A DNA stretch of 64,000 nucleotides from Petrolisthes cinctipes (taxonomy: Eukaryota > Arthropoda > Malacostraca > Decapoda > Porcellanidae), in the NCBI GenBank assembly GCA_033782935.1, contig JAWQEG010000516.1, positions 1 to 64,000 on the forward strand. Direction: 5' to 3'. Below are positions 55,566 through 64,000 of this stretch, one piece after another. Positions within the stretch are counted from its first letter, which is position 1, and each line of letters begins with the position of its first letter. A model generated the notes under the pieces. That model was not told where the DNA came from, ran no database searches, and was given only the letters and a program-made list of their open reading frames with translations. The position numbers were made by a program, and so were the translations under genes.

Positions 55566-55872
55566 CAATGATGATGATAGCATGGCTGTGTAAGCAGGAA
55601 GACCTCAGACAGCTGACTCAAACCCCCAACCCCCTGCTCACAGGGGTGGTAACCTCTGGCATCAGTGAAAGATTTTTTACAGTGTCCCAAGCAAGGACCG
55701 AATGCTGGACCACAGAGACTGCAGCCGTGCACTCTACCACTGTGCTAGCCATAATAATAATAAACGGTATATTTGATGTATGCAGCCAAATGCTGAAAAT
55801 ATACATGTGTGTGTGTGTGTGTGTGTGTATGCGTGAGGCTACATAGAGAAACATGGTGTGTGTGTGTGTGTT

Positions 55873-56247
55873 GTACACTCGCGCACCACAGTCTCTAGCC
55901 CACCTGAGTTTGGGCCGGAGATATGGCTCAGATCCTTTCTGGACGACAGCCCACTCAAACGATTAAGATGCCACACAAGCACGAACATACGTTTCGAACC
56001 GATACAAGCTTGACTCCCTGTTTGATATGTATAATTAATTGTTTTTTAAGGCTACGCAATCATATTTTGGCTGTGTGAATGACATTTATGTATATAATTA
56101 TTGTAATATACTATCCCCATAATTTATAATGAACTAGCACACGAAAGAATATTACCAGAGGATTCATGAAATTACTAACTAAACAACACACTTCAAATCA
56201 GCAAGTGAACTCAGAGGTTTATTCGGCGCACACGAGCGTTTGTCTAT

Positions 56248-56294
<47 letters not shown>

Positions 56295-57379
56295 CATCAG
56301 ACAATATCTGTTCACCTATGTGACCGTCTAAGCACAGTGGCTAAAAATAATGATGGTTCCACCGCAACATAGTGACCAATAATGTAAGGATGACCAAACA
56401 CATTTTAAAACATATACAATATAGAGCTATAACAAACAACAATTTCCTACACATTTATCAATAACATTGTATACGTTTTCAATATTATCTTACAATAATT
56501 CCATCTTTTCATAAGGAGAGGAGACACACTGCTGGTGTTTCGGGGTCACACACGCAATATTCTTCATGTTCATTTTCATGTTAATCTCACCTTACTTTTG
56601 TTAATGTTAATCAGCCAAATCATGGATACATAGGGGACTCTAATTACTGCATATTGATATAAAAGTTAAATTTCACTGCATGCCATTGTCATACAAATAC
56701 GGTGTTATCTCGTTATCAAACGCTCGGCCTATACAACAATGTCGATTGTATTTAATGTGAAGTAATAAATAACATCTGAAAAGCAACGCCATTTTAATCA
56801 GATCACACACGGCAGAATGACTGAAAGAATGAACAATGAGTTTGAGGAAAACACTGAGCTTCAGGACGAGTCACTATCATCAAAATGAACTTTCAAAAAA
56901 AAAAAAAAAATCGTTCTAGATAATTATACAAAATACATAAGATTAATCACGTTAAGGAAACAATTTCTGAGGAAGAATCTTGATGTTACAGTAGGCTACA
57001 CACACACACACACACACTGAATACCTGTGTGTTCACTGGGTGGTATGGAAGTGCTTCGTTTTAATTGTAATTCTTGAAAGCTTATTAGTATATTCTTTTG
57101 TGTCCCTCTTTCATGCAAATATTTGAGGAATTAAAATGCAGTAAAGAAATATATTGATGTTTGCAGCCAAACTACTATTGTATAGTATAACCACAGAAAG
57201 AGTTGTATATAAGGTTAACATGACACAGTGAGTCAGACCCCTTTTCAATTTTTCGAAGCATTTCTGTTGGTGCGGGTCTGACCTTGTGATAGTTTCAGTG
57301 GGCTGTCGTCCAGAAAGGATCCGAACCATATCGCTGCCCCAAACTCAGGTGGGCTAGAGATTGTGGTGCGCGAGTGTAC
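55873..57379. mobile_element. Non-autonomous DNA element with 85-bp inverted repeats
   Basis: 55873-55957 and 57295-57379 are inverse copies with a few differences (start GTACACTCGCGCACCAC). TA lies just outside CACTCGCGC on both sides (55874-55875 and 57377-57378), which would fit a Tc1/mariner-type duplication. The 1.3-kb interior is AT-rich with a (GA)n tract (about 56251-56290) and a short (CA)n; no transposase. Confidence 0.7.
56251..56290. repeat. (GA)n microsatellite
   Basis: About 20 GA units inside the 55873-57379 element. Confidence 0.9.
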
Positions 57380-57477
57380 CTGTACATCGGTGTTGTAACA
57401 CAGTCACACGTCTTAGTGAACACAAGGTGAGGTAGAAGCTGTGACAGGAACAATATTGCCTTGACTCACCTATACAC

Positions 57478-58152
57478 ACACTCAGTCATCTAGGAATACA
57501 CATACACACACACACACACACACACTCAGTCATCTAGGAACACATACACGTACACACACACACACTCAGTCATCTAGGAACACACACACACACACTCAGT
57601 CATCTAGGAACACACACACACACACACTCAGTCATCTAGGAACATACACACACACACTCAGTCATCTAGGAACACACACACTCAGTCATCTAGGAACACA
57701 CACACACTCAGTCATCTAAGAACACACACACTCAGTCATCTAGGAACACACACACACTCAGTCATCTTGGAACACACACACACTCAGTCATCTAGGAACA
57801 CACACACACTCAGTCATCTAGGAACACACACACACTCAGTCATCTAGGAACACACGCACACTCAGTCATCTAGGAACACACACACATACACTCAGTCATC
57901 TAGGAACACACACACATACTGTCATCTAGGAACACACACACACACACTCAGTCATCTAGGAACACACACACACATACACTCTTATTCATCTAGAAACACA
58001 CACATACATACAGTCATCTAGGAACACACACATACATACAGTCATCTAGAAACATACACATACATACAGTCATCTAGGAACACACACACACTCAGTCATC
58101 TAGGAACACACACACACACACACAGTCATCTAGGAACACATACACACACACA
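57478..58152. repeat. Minisatellite, CTCAGTCATCTAGGAAC plus (CA)n
   Basis: About 25 units of a conserved 17-base core (CTCAGTCATCTAGGAAC) separated by CA tracts of variable length. Minor variants (ATACAGTCATCTAG) occur near 57985-58075. It is not a CRISPR array: the intervening DNA is only CA repeat. Confidence 0.9.
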
Positions 58153-58329
58153 TTAGTCTGGTGTTTACAGTTGAGTGCCGTGGAAAGCAATACAGGGAAG
58201 CCGATTAAACTTGGACCAATTTATCAACTTTTATTATTACCAGCCACTGAATTCCAGAGGTCAACCTTCCAACATGATATTATTATTATTATTATTATTA
58301 TTAGGGTGAAAATAATCAGTGGCAGCTCA

Positions 58330-58514
58330 TTAAGGGGACAGTACAGTATACAATACTTTGTAACATTGTAGCACCTTGAATTCCTCCGTAGTATGCCAGA
58401 AAACAGCAGCACCAAAAATAAACAATAATAATGATGATGGTCTGTTGTTACTTGGAATAGTTTGGAGGAATAATTAGTTGATCCAGAATTACCAATACTT
58501 TACTATCACCTTAA
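58330..58514. mobile_element. TTAA-target MITE (family M), copy 6
   Basis: 185 bp from TTAAGGGGACAGTA to TACTATCACCTTAA. Internal CTTGAATTCCTCCGTAGTAT (about 58375) and TAGTTTGGAGGAATAATTAG (about 58457) in inverse orientation. Confidence 0.75.
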
Positions 58515-58577
58515 TTCAACGTTATATAATATTTTGACCCGTTGAAATACTTGATACTAAAAGTAATGTGACAAAAT

Positions 58578-58601
58578 AATATTATTATTATTATTATTAT
58601 T

Positions 58602-58649
<48 letters not shown>

Positions 58650-58651
58650 GC

Positions 58652-58748
<97 letters not shown>
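58578..58748. repeat. (ATT)n-(GTT)n-(ATT)n microsatellite
   Basis: Trinucleotide repeats directly upstream of PLE2. They give a long Leu run on one strand and an Asn run on the other; neither is coding. Confidence 0.95.
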
Positions 58749-58749
58749 T

Positions 58750-60930
58750 GGGAAGGAAACCCTCTTTAATACAGGTTTTGTTGAAGATAACTGCGAGCTC
58801 TGCGCTGTTTGTAGCAAAAAGAAGAAAGATTGTTCTTACATCAATCTGACAGACTATCAACCTGCCCCTGAAGAAGATGAGATTCTCCAACTTGGGCTTA
58901 ATTGCCATGTTGTCGAGAAACCCAAGGAAATGGATAAGAGGATTGAGATCGAATCACTACTTGATTCCATCTTTTTACTTGATAACCAGGGAACTGTCAC
59001 CACCACGGAGGAACTACAACCCCTTCTGCTCGCTGAGGCCCTGCAGGATCGTGGCAACTACCGTAGCCACATTCTCACCCCAAGACTGAGACGTGCTGCT
59101 AGAGAGCTTCGACAGAGAGAAGGAATAGTCATCCGGAGGGCTGACAAGACTGCTGCCTTTGTCCTCATCAGCCAAGAAGAATACCTCACCAAATTGGACA
59201 ATATACTCCACGACACCCAGAAATTTCAACGAGTGACTAGAAACCCGATAGAAGACATTAAGAGGGAGGTGAACACCATTATTAGCACTATCAATGCTGT
59301 CAGAGGTGCTACTCATCTACCTAAGATTAGTGGTGACTTTGATGCTGGCTATATCTATGGCAATGTCAAAACCCACAAACCTGAAAACCCTCTTAGACCC
59401 ATTATCAGCCAATGCCCAACTCCGACATACAAACTGGCGAAGACCTTAAATCGTATCCTGACCCCTTTTGTCCCAGACCAGTACTGCCTGAAATCATCAA
59501 CAGACTTTCTACAATCAATCACTACTGCTCCTCCTGCAGGTGTAGTGGCTTCGTTGGATGTGGAGAGTCTCTTCACTAATGTTCCCGTGGATGAGACCAT
59601 CAACCTACTGCTGGACCACATCTACAGGAGTGAGAACACCCCACAGCTGGATATACCTGAGAACTCACTACGTAGACTTCTCCAGGTGTGTACCAAGGAG
59701 GCCCCATTCCGTGACCAGCGAGGCAACCTGTGGAAACAGATTGATGGTGTTGCCATGGGGTCCCCACTCGGGGTCCTCTTTGCCAATACATACATGGGGT
59801 TTGTTGAGCAGAGAGTGTTCCAGCGTATTCCACACCCTATAGCCTACCACCGTTATATTGATGACACCTTTGTGGTTGCTGAGACACAAGTCTTACTAGA
59901 CTCAGTCAGACATACCTTTGAAGAATGTTCAGTTCTCAGGTTTACCTGTGAACTTTCCCGTGAGAACACAATACCTTTTCTTGATGTGAAGGTCACACAG
60001 ACTCAGGATCGATTTTCTACTACAGTCTACCGTAAACCTACCAACATTGGCCTCTGTCTGAATGGTGATAGTGAATGCCCAACAAGGTTTAAGTCTACAG
60101 TGGTGACTGCATACGTCAAACGGGCCCTTACGCACTGTTCAACGTGGAATACTGTTCACCAAGAACTCGATTTCGTGGCCCAACAGCTGGTGGATAATGG
60201 CTACTCTAATAAAGATATCCAACGTTTGACCAGACGCACCATGGACCAGTGGTACACCCAGGAGGACAGACCTGATGATGGTAGAAAGAAAATAAAGTTA
60301 TTTTACAGAAATTTTATGCATAAGAATTATCAACAAGATGAAGCTGCTCTTCGGAACATAATTAATAACCATGTTGCAGTAACGAACCCTGAGTCTGTGA
60401 TTGATCTAATCATCTATTACAAGAACAAGAAGACGTCCCAGTTGCTGATGAAAAACTCTCCTCGGACTGACGGTGACCCTTTGAAGAGGCATGGGGTGGT
60501 CTACCAAATTATATGCCCAGCGAATGGATGCAGCCATTCTTACGTTGGTATGACCACTACTCGTCTTTCGAAGAGGTTATCTGTTCACCTGAAGGAGGGT
60601 AACTTCTACCAGCACTATGTGAGCGCCCATGGTAACCTACTGAGACCGCAACTACTACAATGCACATCAATTATTGATACTGACGATGACAGTCGTCGAC
60701 TAAGGTTGAGAGAAGCTCTACATATTTTGAAATTAAAACCTTCTCTCAACGTTACTCAAGAGACTCTTTTACTACCTACTAACATCAGGCGAAACCGACC
60801 CACACCCACTCAAGACCCGGTAGCTGTAGGTATCCCTGTAAGACCACCAGAAAACCCAGCTAACCCAGACCCAGATCTCCCAATCAGGCGCTCTGCCAGG
60901 CTACAACAACGTGGGTCAAGCCAGAGGTGA
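58750..60930 (+). CDS. PLE2 polyprotein: Penelope RT plus GIY-YIG endonuclease
   Basis: About 725 codons with no stop. No ATG before 58930, so the true N-terminus is probably missing or the start lies at 58930. RT motifs: IRRADKTAAFVLISQEEY (about 59133), YGNVKTHKPENPLRPIIS (about 59356), VASLDVESLFTNVP (about 59544), GVAMGSPLGVLFANTYM (about 59746), catalytic YIDDTF (about 59855), IPFLDVKV (about 59971). After a linker the endonuclease shows VVYQIICP and HSYVGMTTTRLSKRL (about 60497-60580), with His residues at about 60587 and 60620. The protein would nick DNA and prime reverse transcription there. RT and nuclease motifs look intact; the C-terminal tail is Pro-rich and basic. Confidence 0.88.
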   Translation, partial: GKETLFNTGFVEDNCELCAVCSKKKKDCSYINLTDYQPAPEEDEILQLGLNCHVVEKPKEMDKRIEIESLLDSIFLLDNQGTVTTTEELQPLLLAEALQDRGNYRSHILTPRLRRAARELRQREGIVIRRADKTAAFVLISQEEYLTKLDNILHDTQKFQRVTRNPIEDIKREVNTIISTINAVRGATHLPKISGDFDAGYIYGNVKTHKPENPLRPIISQCPTPTYKLAKTLNRILTPFVPDQYCLKSSTDFLQSITTAPPAGVVASLDVESLFTNVPVDETINLLLDHIYRSENTPQLDIPENSLRRLLQVCTKEAPFRDQRGNLWKQIDGVAMGSPLGVLFANTYMGFVEQRVFQRIPHPIAYHRYIDDTFVVAETQVLLDSVRHTFEECSVLRFTCELSRENTIPFLDVKVTQTQDRFSTTVYRKPTNIGLCLNGDSECPTRFKSTVVTAYVKRALTHCSTWNTVHQELDFVAQQLVDNGYSNKDIQRLTRRTMDQWYTQEDRPDDGRKKIKLFYRNFMHKNYQQDEAALRNIINNHVAVTNPESVIDLIIYYKNKKTSQLLMKNSPRTDGDPLKRHGVVYQIICPANGCSHSYVGMTTTRLSKRLSVHLKEGNFYQHYVSAHGNLLRPQLLQCTSIIDTDDDSRRLRLREALHILKLKPSLNVTQETLLLPTNIRRNRPTPTQDPVAVGIPVRPPENPANPDPDLPIRRSARLQQRGSSQR

Positions 60931-60940
60931 CACGGGATCA

Positions 60941-61134
60941 AGCGGGACTGCTAACAGCCAATCAGGGCGCAGTATTATTATTGTTGTTATTATTATTATT
61001 GTAATCATTATTATTGTTATTATTATTATTATTGCTGTTGTTGTAACTATTAGTATTATTATTATTATTATTATTATCAGGGCGCAGTACGCACATAATC
61101 CAGCGGGACTGCTAACAGCCAATCAGGGCGCAGT
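60941..61134 (+). repeat. 34-bp direct repeats around an (ATT)n tract in the PLE2 3' region
   Basis: The same 34 bases (starting AGCGGGACTGCTAACAGCCA) occur at 60941-60974 and 61101-61134. Between them lies (ATT)n DNA. Confidence 0.85.
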
Positions 61135-61190
61135 ATGCACAGCAGTACATTTACTCAGGGACTATAAATATATCTGTTACCTGTAAGACA

Positions 61191-61237
61191 CTCATTCCTT
61201 TGAGAATGGCTTTTAGAGAAAGCCAAAACGTCAGGCC
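61191..61237 (+). ncRNA. Degenerate hammerhead-like motif in PLE2 terminal region
   Basis: TTTGAGAA, then TGGCTTT (61207-61213), loop TAGAG, AAAGCCA (61219-61225), then AAACGTC, with AATAAA about 10 bases later. The 7-bp stem II is perfect, but core positions differ from CUGANGA...GAAA by about three transitions. Place and layout match the PLE1 motif. Probably a decayed ribozyme. Confidence 0.4.
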
Positions 61238-61367
61238 AATAAACTCTCTTGGTAATTTGCTTTTCCATCTCCCCAGCAATATTAAGAAAATTATTCGTAA
61301 ATTAGAAAAGATTTGCTACAAAATAAACAGCGCAGAGCTCGCAGTTATCTTCAACAAAACCTGTATT

Positions 61368-61374
61368 ATTATTA

Positions 61375-61405
<31 letters not shown>

Positions 61406-61407
61406 GA
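61368..61407. repeat. (ATT)n microsatellite
   Basis: ATT repeats at the right edge of PLE2, like those at its left edge. Confidence 0.9.
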
Positions 61408-61684
61408 GATAAATGGGTAGAGTCAGAATTGTATTGACTGACTGAATATAAAAGAGTGTTATATTATATTAAAAAAGGCTGCTTCAGATGTTCATGATTG
61501 TCTCGGTGTCAACCAGAAAAAGACGATACAAATTAATCTAAAAGTTGGAAACTGGTTGGCCGAGGTAAGGAACTTTTGGGCGGTAGTGTATATACATAAA
61601 TGGTAGGCATGGATATTTAACAATATATTAGGGCTTTGTCGTAGATATTATCGTAATTTATTATGTAATTTGTATTTTTTGGAG

Positions 61685-61970
61685 GGGGTGGCAGAGTGGA
61701 TACGGCGACGGACTGCCAATGTTATGGACCCAGCCTGGAGTCCACGAGAAGCGGTTTGTTTGTTTTGTTTTGTTTTCCGAGGTGATCTGATGGTTGTTGC
61801 TGTCCGTCAAGTATCCTGGCTACGCCGACACGTCAACAAAATATCCCTTACATCGTCGTCAACTCATAACATAGAACCATATTTCTAGATGCTGTGAGTG
61901 ACGATGTGAGTGACCTGATAGTGACGTGTATAAATAAGGTGTGGTCATCTAGTGGGACACAAGAGAAGCT
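61685..61970 (+). mobile_element. tRNA-derived SINE, copy 2
   Basis: The head GGTGGCAGAGTGGATACGGC contains an A-box-like segment; the B box is degraded (CTGGAGTCC at about 61733). The body matches copy 1 (12835-13110): GGCTACGCCGACACGTCAA, TCGTCGTCAACTCA, GATGCTGTGAGTGACGATG, ATAGTGACGTGTATAAATAA, TCATCTAGTGGGACA. Confidence 0.7.
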
Positions 61971-63218
61971 ACCAACACCATGAAGCTCCACTGTCTCATC
62001 TAGTGTAATACTCGATAATCTCGGGGCCTCACAAGAGTCACGGGCTACTGACACCATACAGTGCCGAGGTTCACGTATTAAAAAAAAAAAAAAATCAATA
62101 GAATTATTCATTTTATTGTCAAATAATTAGTATCAAAGGTCCTGTGTGTTGCTAGTAAAGAAAATCTGACTTAATAATAATCAGGATTAAGGGAAGCAGA
62201 CAGCAGCTGTAGTGTTGATTCCTACCGGCCGTTAGAGGCGCCACCGTCCCAGCCAGCCAGATTGGCAACAGGAAAATAACATTGAGTGGTGTGTCGTTCT
62301 CCAGTACTAGAATCCTTGGTCATGTTGGTCTTACCTCACACATTGAAGCTCCACACTTGGCAGTGTCAAGGTGTGGTTACTCACATTCTCCTTATATTTT
62401 TCTACGTATAATGTAAGTACTTTGAGTTTTAATTAGAGATTGCTGCTCCGGTGTACTTGTAGATTATTTAACTTGTGTTTTATACTTTGGGGTCCTTATG
62501 GTTTTGGGTATAATGTTATTGGAACAGAAACTCATTTAGGCTACATGTATTACACAGTGACCAATTCCGGTGATGGTATACAGGCCTGGTTGGTACTTTA
62601 GTTACAAGTAGAGATGAAGGTTGTTTTAGGTTTGGTGTTTACATTGTGTTGAGAGGTTGATTAAAGTTATCGATATTATGGAACACATTGATTGATTGAT
62701 ATTAGGCCCAGCATCAGCGAGGTTATATAGCGCCAGGAGAAGGTGATAGAGAGGTGAGACAGCAAGCAAGAAGGAAATAGAAAGATAAGATGGACCGTTG
62801 AAGAACTGAAAGTAAGTGGCTGGGGCCGAAGGGGCGCCCAAACCCTTAAAGTATTGTCCACATCACTACGGCATTATGGAAGAGGTGACTGCTTATGACC
62901 TTCCATATTTAAAAAAACACATCTGATTAATGTTTTATACTCTATATATATAATAGTAATGCAATTGTTATTCTCACTATTTCTACTAAAGTGCAGCTGA
63001 CGAGTTTCATAGAAAGAATTTGGCGAGTTATTTTTTTTTAACTTTACAGTTTTATTTTTTCCTGAGTGTAAGAATCTCATTGAAATATTATAAACTTAAA
63101 TCACTAAAATACATTACGGTCATTATATATTTTATTAATATATCAATCTAGGATCATGTAGATATTGTAATGTTTGTCATCCATTCAGAAGGGTTTAATA
63201 TTTATCTTTTTGTTACAG
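61971..63218. other. Non-coding stretch
   Basis: AT-rich. A GTAAGT donor-like site at 62412 and a TTTTTGTTACAG acceptor-like site at 63208-63219 could bound an intron, but no convincing exon is seen upstream. An A run lies at 62081-62094. Confidence 0.35.
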
Positions 63219-63289
63219 ACGTGTACAATGGATGGCGCTGTGTGTTACAATACCAGAGACAATACAGTAGTACAGCATTGTCTATCAAG

Positions 63290-64000
63290 TAGCCTAGTGC
63301 AGCCTCAAGATGAGTGTTGGTGGTTGTGGTGGTGTTGTGTCCGTGAACGACAAACCAGTGTTAATGTCACCAAGGGAGTGTTGATGGTTGTGGTGGTGTT
63401 GTGTCCGTGAACGACAAACCAGTGTTAATGTCACCAAGATGAGTGTTGGTGGTTGTGGTGGTGTTGTGTCCGTGAACGACAAACCAGTGTTAATGTCACC
63501 AAGGGATTGTGGTGGTTGTGGTGGTATTGTGTCCGTGAACGACAAATCAGTGTTAATGTCACCAAGGAAGTGTTGGTGGTTGTGGTGGTGTTGTGTCCGT
63601 GAACGACAAACCAGTGTTAATGTCACCAAGGGATTGTTGGTGGTTGTGGTGGTATTGTGTCCGTGAACGACAAACCAGTGTTAATGTCACCAAGGGAGTG
63701 TTGGTGTTGTGTCCGTGAACGACAAACCAGTGTTAATGTCACCAAGGGAGTGTTGGTGGTTGCGGTGGTGTTGTGTCCGTGAACCACAAACCAGTGTTAA
63801 TGTCACCAAGGGAGTGTTGGTGGTTGTGGTGGTGTTGTGTCCGTGAATGACAAACCAGTGTTAATGTCACCAAGGGAGTGTTGGTGGTTGTGGTGGTGTT
63901 GTGTCCGTGAACGACAAACCAGTGTTAATGTCACCATGGGATTGTTGGTGGTTGTGGTGGTGTTGTGTCCGTGAACGACAAACCAGTGTTAATGTCACCA
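63290..64000 (+). repeat. 64-bp minisatellite, about 11 units, running off the window
   Basis: The unit contains GTGTCCGTGAACGACAAACC, AGTGTTAATGTCACCAAGGG and a GTGGTTGTGGTGGTGTT part. Most units are 64 bp; some are shortened (about 63690-63720). Because 64 is not a multiple of three, the frame rotates, so the short open frames are unlikely to be coding. Confidence 0.92.

Larger units (their letters stand above)
58750..61371 (+). mobile_element. Penelope-like element 2 (PLE2), open reading frame preserved
   Basis: A Penelope-like retroelement with an uninterrupted RT-GIY-YIG frame. Its left 43 bp of coding-like sequence (58768-58810) recur as a perfect inverse copy at 61325-61367 after the 3' region. 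Both ends merge into (ATT)n microsatellite. Such inverted ends and partial terminal repeats are common in Penelope insertions. The target site appears to have been an ATT repeat. Confidence 0.85.

Noticed and set aside
57478..58152. Regularly spaced repeats that look like a CRISPR array
   Set aside because: The spacers are only CA repeats of variable length, the setting is animal DNA, and no cas-like genes are present. It is a minisatellite.
58557..58817. Poly-Asn frame on the minus strand and poly-Leu start on the plus strand
   Set aside because: Direct translations of the (ATT)n/(GTT)n microsatellite; no coding evidence.

Overview
This window is animal genomic DNA, most probably from an arthropod and perhaps a decapod crustacean. 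The basis is a dense mix of Penelope-like, DIRS1-like, Gypsy and APE/RNase H non-LTR retrotransposons, hAT, TTAA-target and TA-target DNA elements, a tRNA-derived SINE, very long (GT)n/(CA)n/(ATT)n tracts, and an arthropod-style initiator plus DPE at the 5' end of one retrotransposon. The species guess is inference only. I see no convincing host protein-coding gene, rRNA or functional tRNA. Nearly every reading frame of size belongs to a transposable element, most of them decayed and several nested.

Left part (1-23.8 kb): the 3' part of a non-LTR element (family A, 1-1663) lies next to the 3' half of a different non-LTR element (family B, 1664-3790). A longer, multiply broken family B copy follows (about 4622-10278). 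Next come microsatellites, a TA-target MITE, TTAA-target MITEs, a SINE and a Penelope-like fragment on the minus strand (13.8-15.65 kb). A Gypsy element with a SCAN-like gag (G1, about 15.96-23.74 kb) is split by a palindromic MITE and by a full-length family A element (17504-23111) flanked by a 10-bp target duplication. In G1 the protease region leads straight into the integrase zinc-binding region, the order known from Gmr1-like elements.

Middle part (23.8-40.6 kb): an env-bearing Gypsy/errantivirus-like element (G2) with two 726-bp LTRs that differ at six sites by eye. Its envelope reading frame is split by a complete 7.4-kb DIRS1-like element (30560-37959, minus strand). That element has inverted terminal repeats, an internal complementary region that spells out the joined ends, and gag, RT, RNase H, methyltransferase-like and tyrosine recombinase coding regions. 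Three intron-like gaps with splice signals and compatible phases lie in gag and pol.

Right part (40.6-64 kb): mostly non-coding DNA with TTAA-target elements, a hAT element with a perfect 8-bp target duplication (46069-48396), two further hAT transposase pseudogenes on the minus strand (49.3-51.4 and 52.4-54.8 kb; the intron of the second holds two TTAA elements), a 1.5-kb element with 85-bp inverted repeats, a CA-rich minisatellite, and a Penelope-like element with an open RT-GIY-YIG reading frame (58.75-61.37 kb). A second SINE copy and a 64-bp minisatellite that runs off the window end complete it.

The parts do not form a pathway. The biology lies in the nesting order and in three expression or replication signals: the DIRS introns and circle-junction region, the family A core promoter, and hammerhead-like motifs in the Penelope elements. 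Coordinates come from reading the sequence by eye; family names rest on recognised motifs, not on searches.
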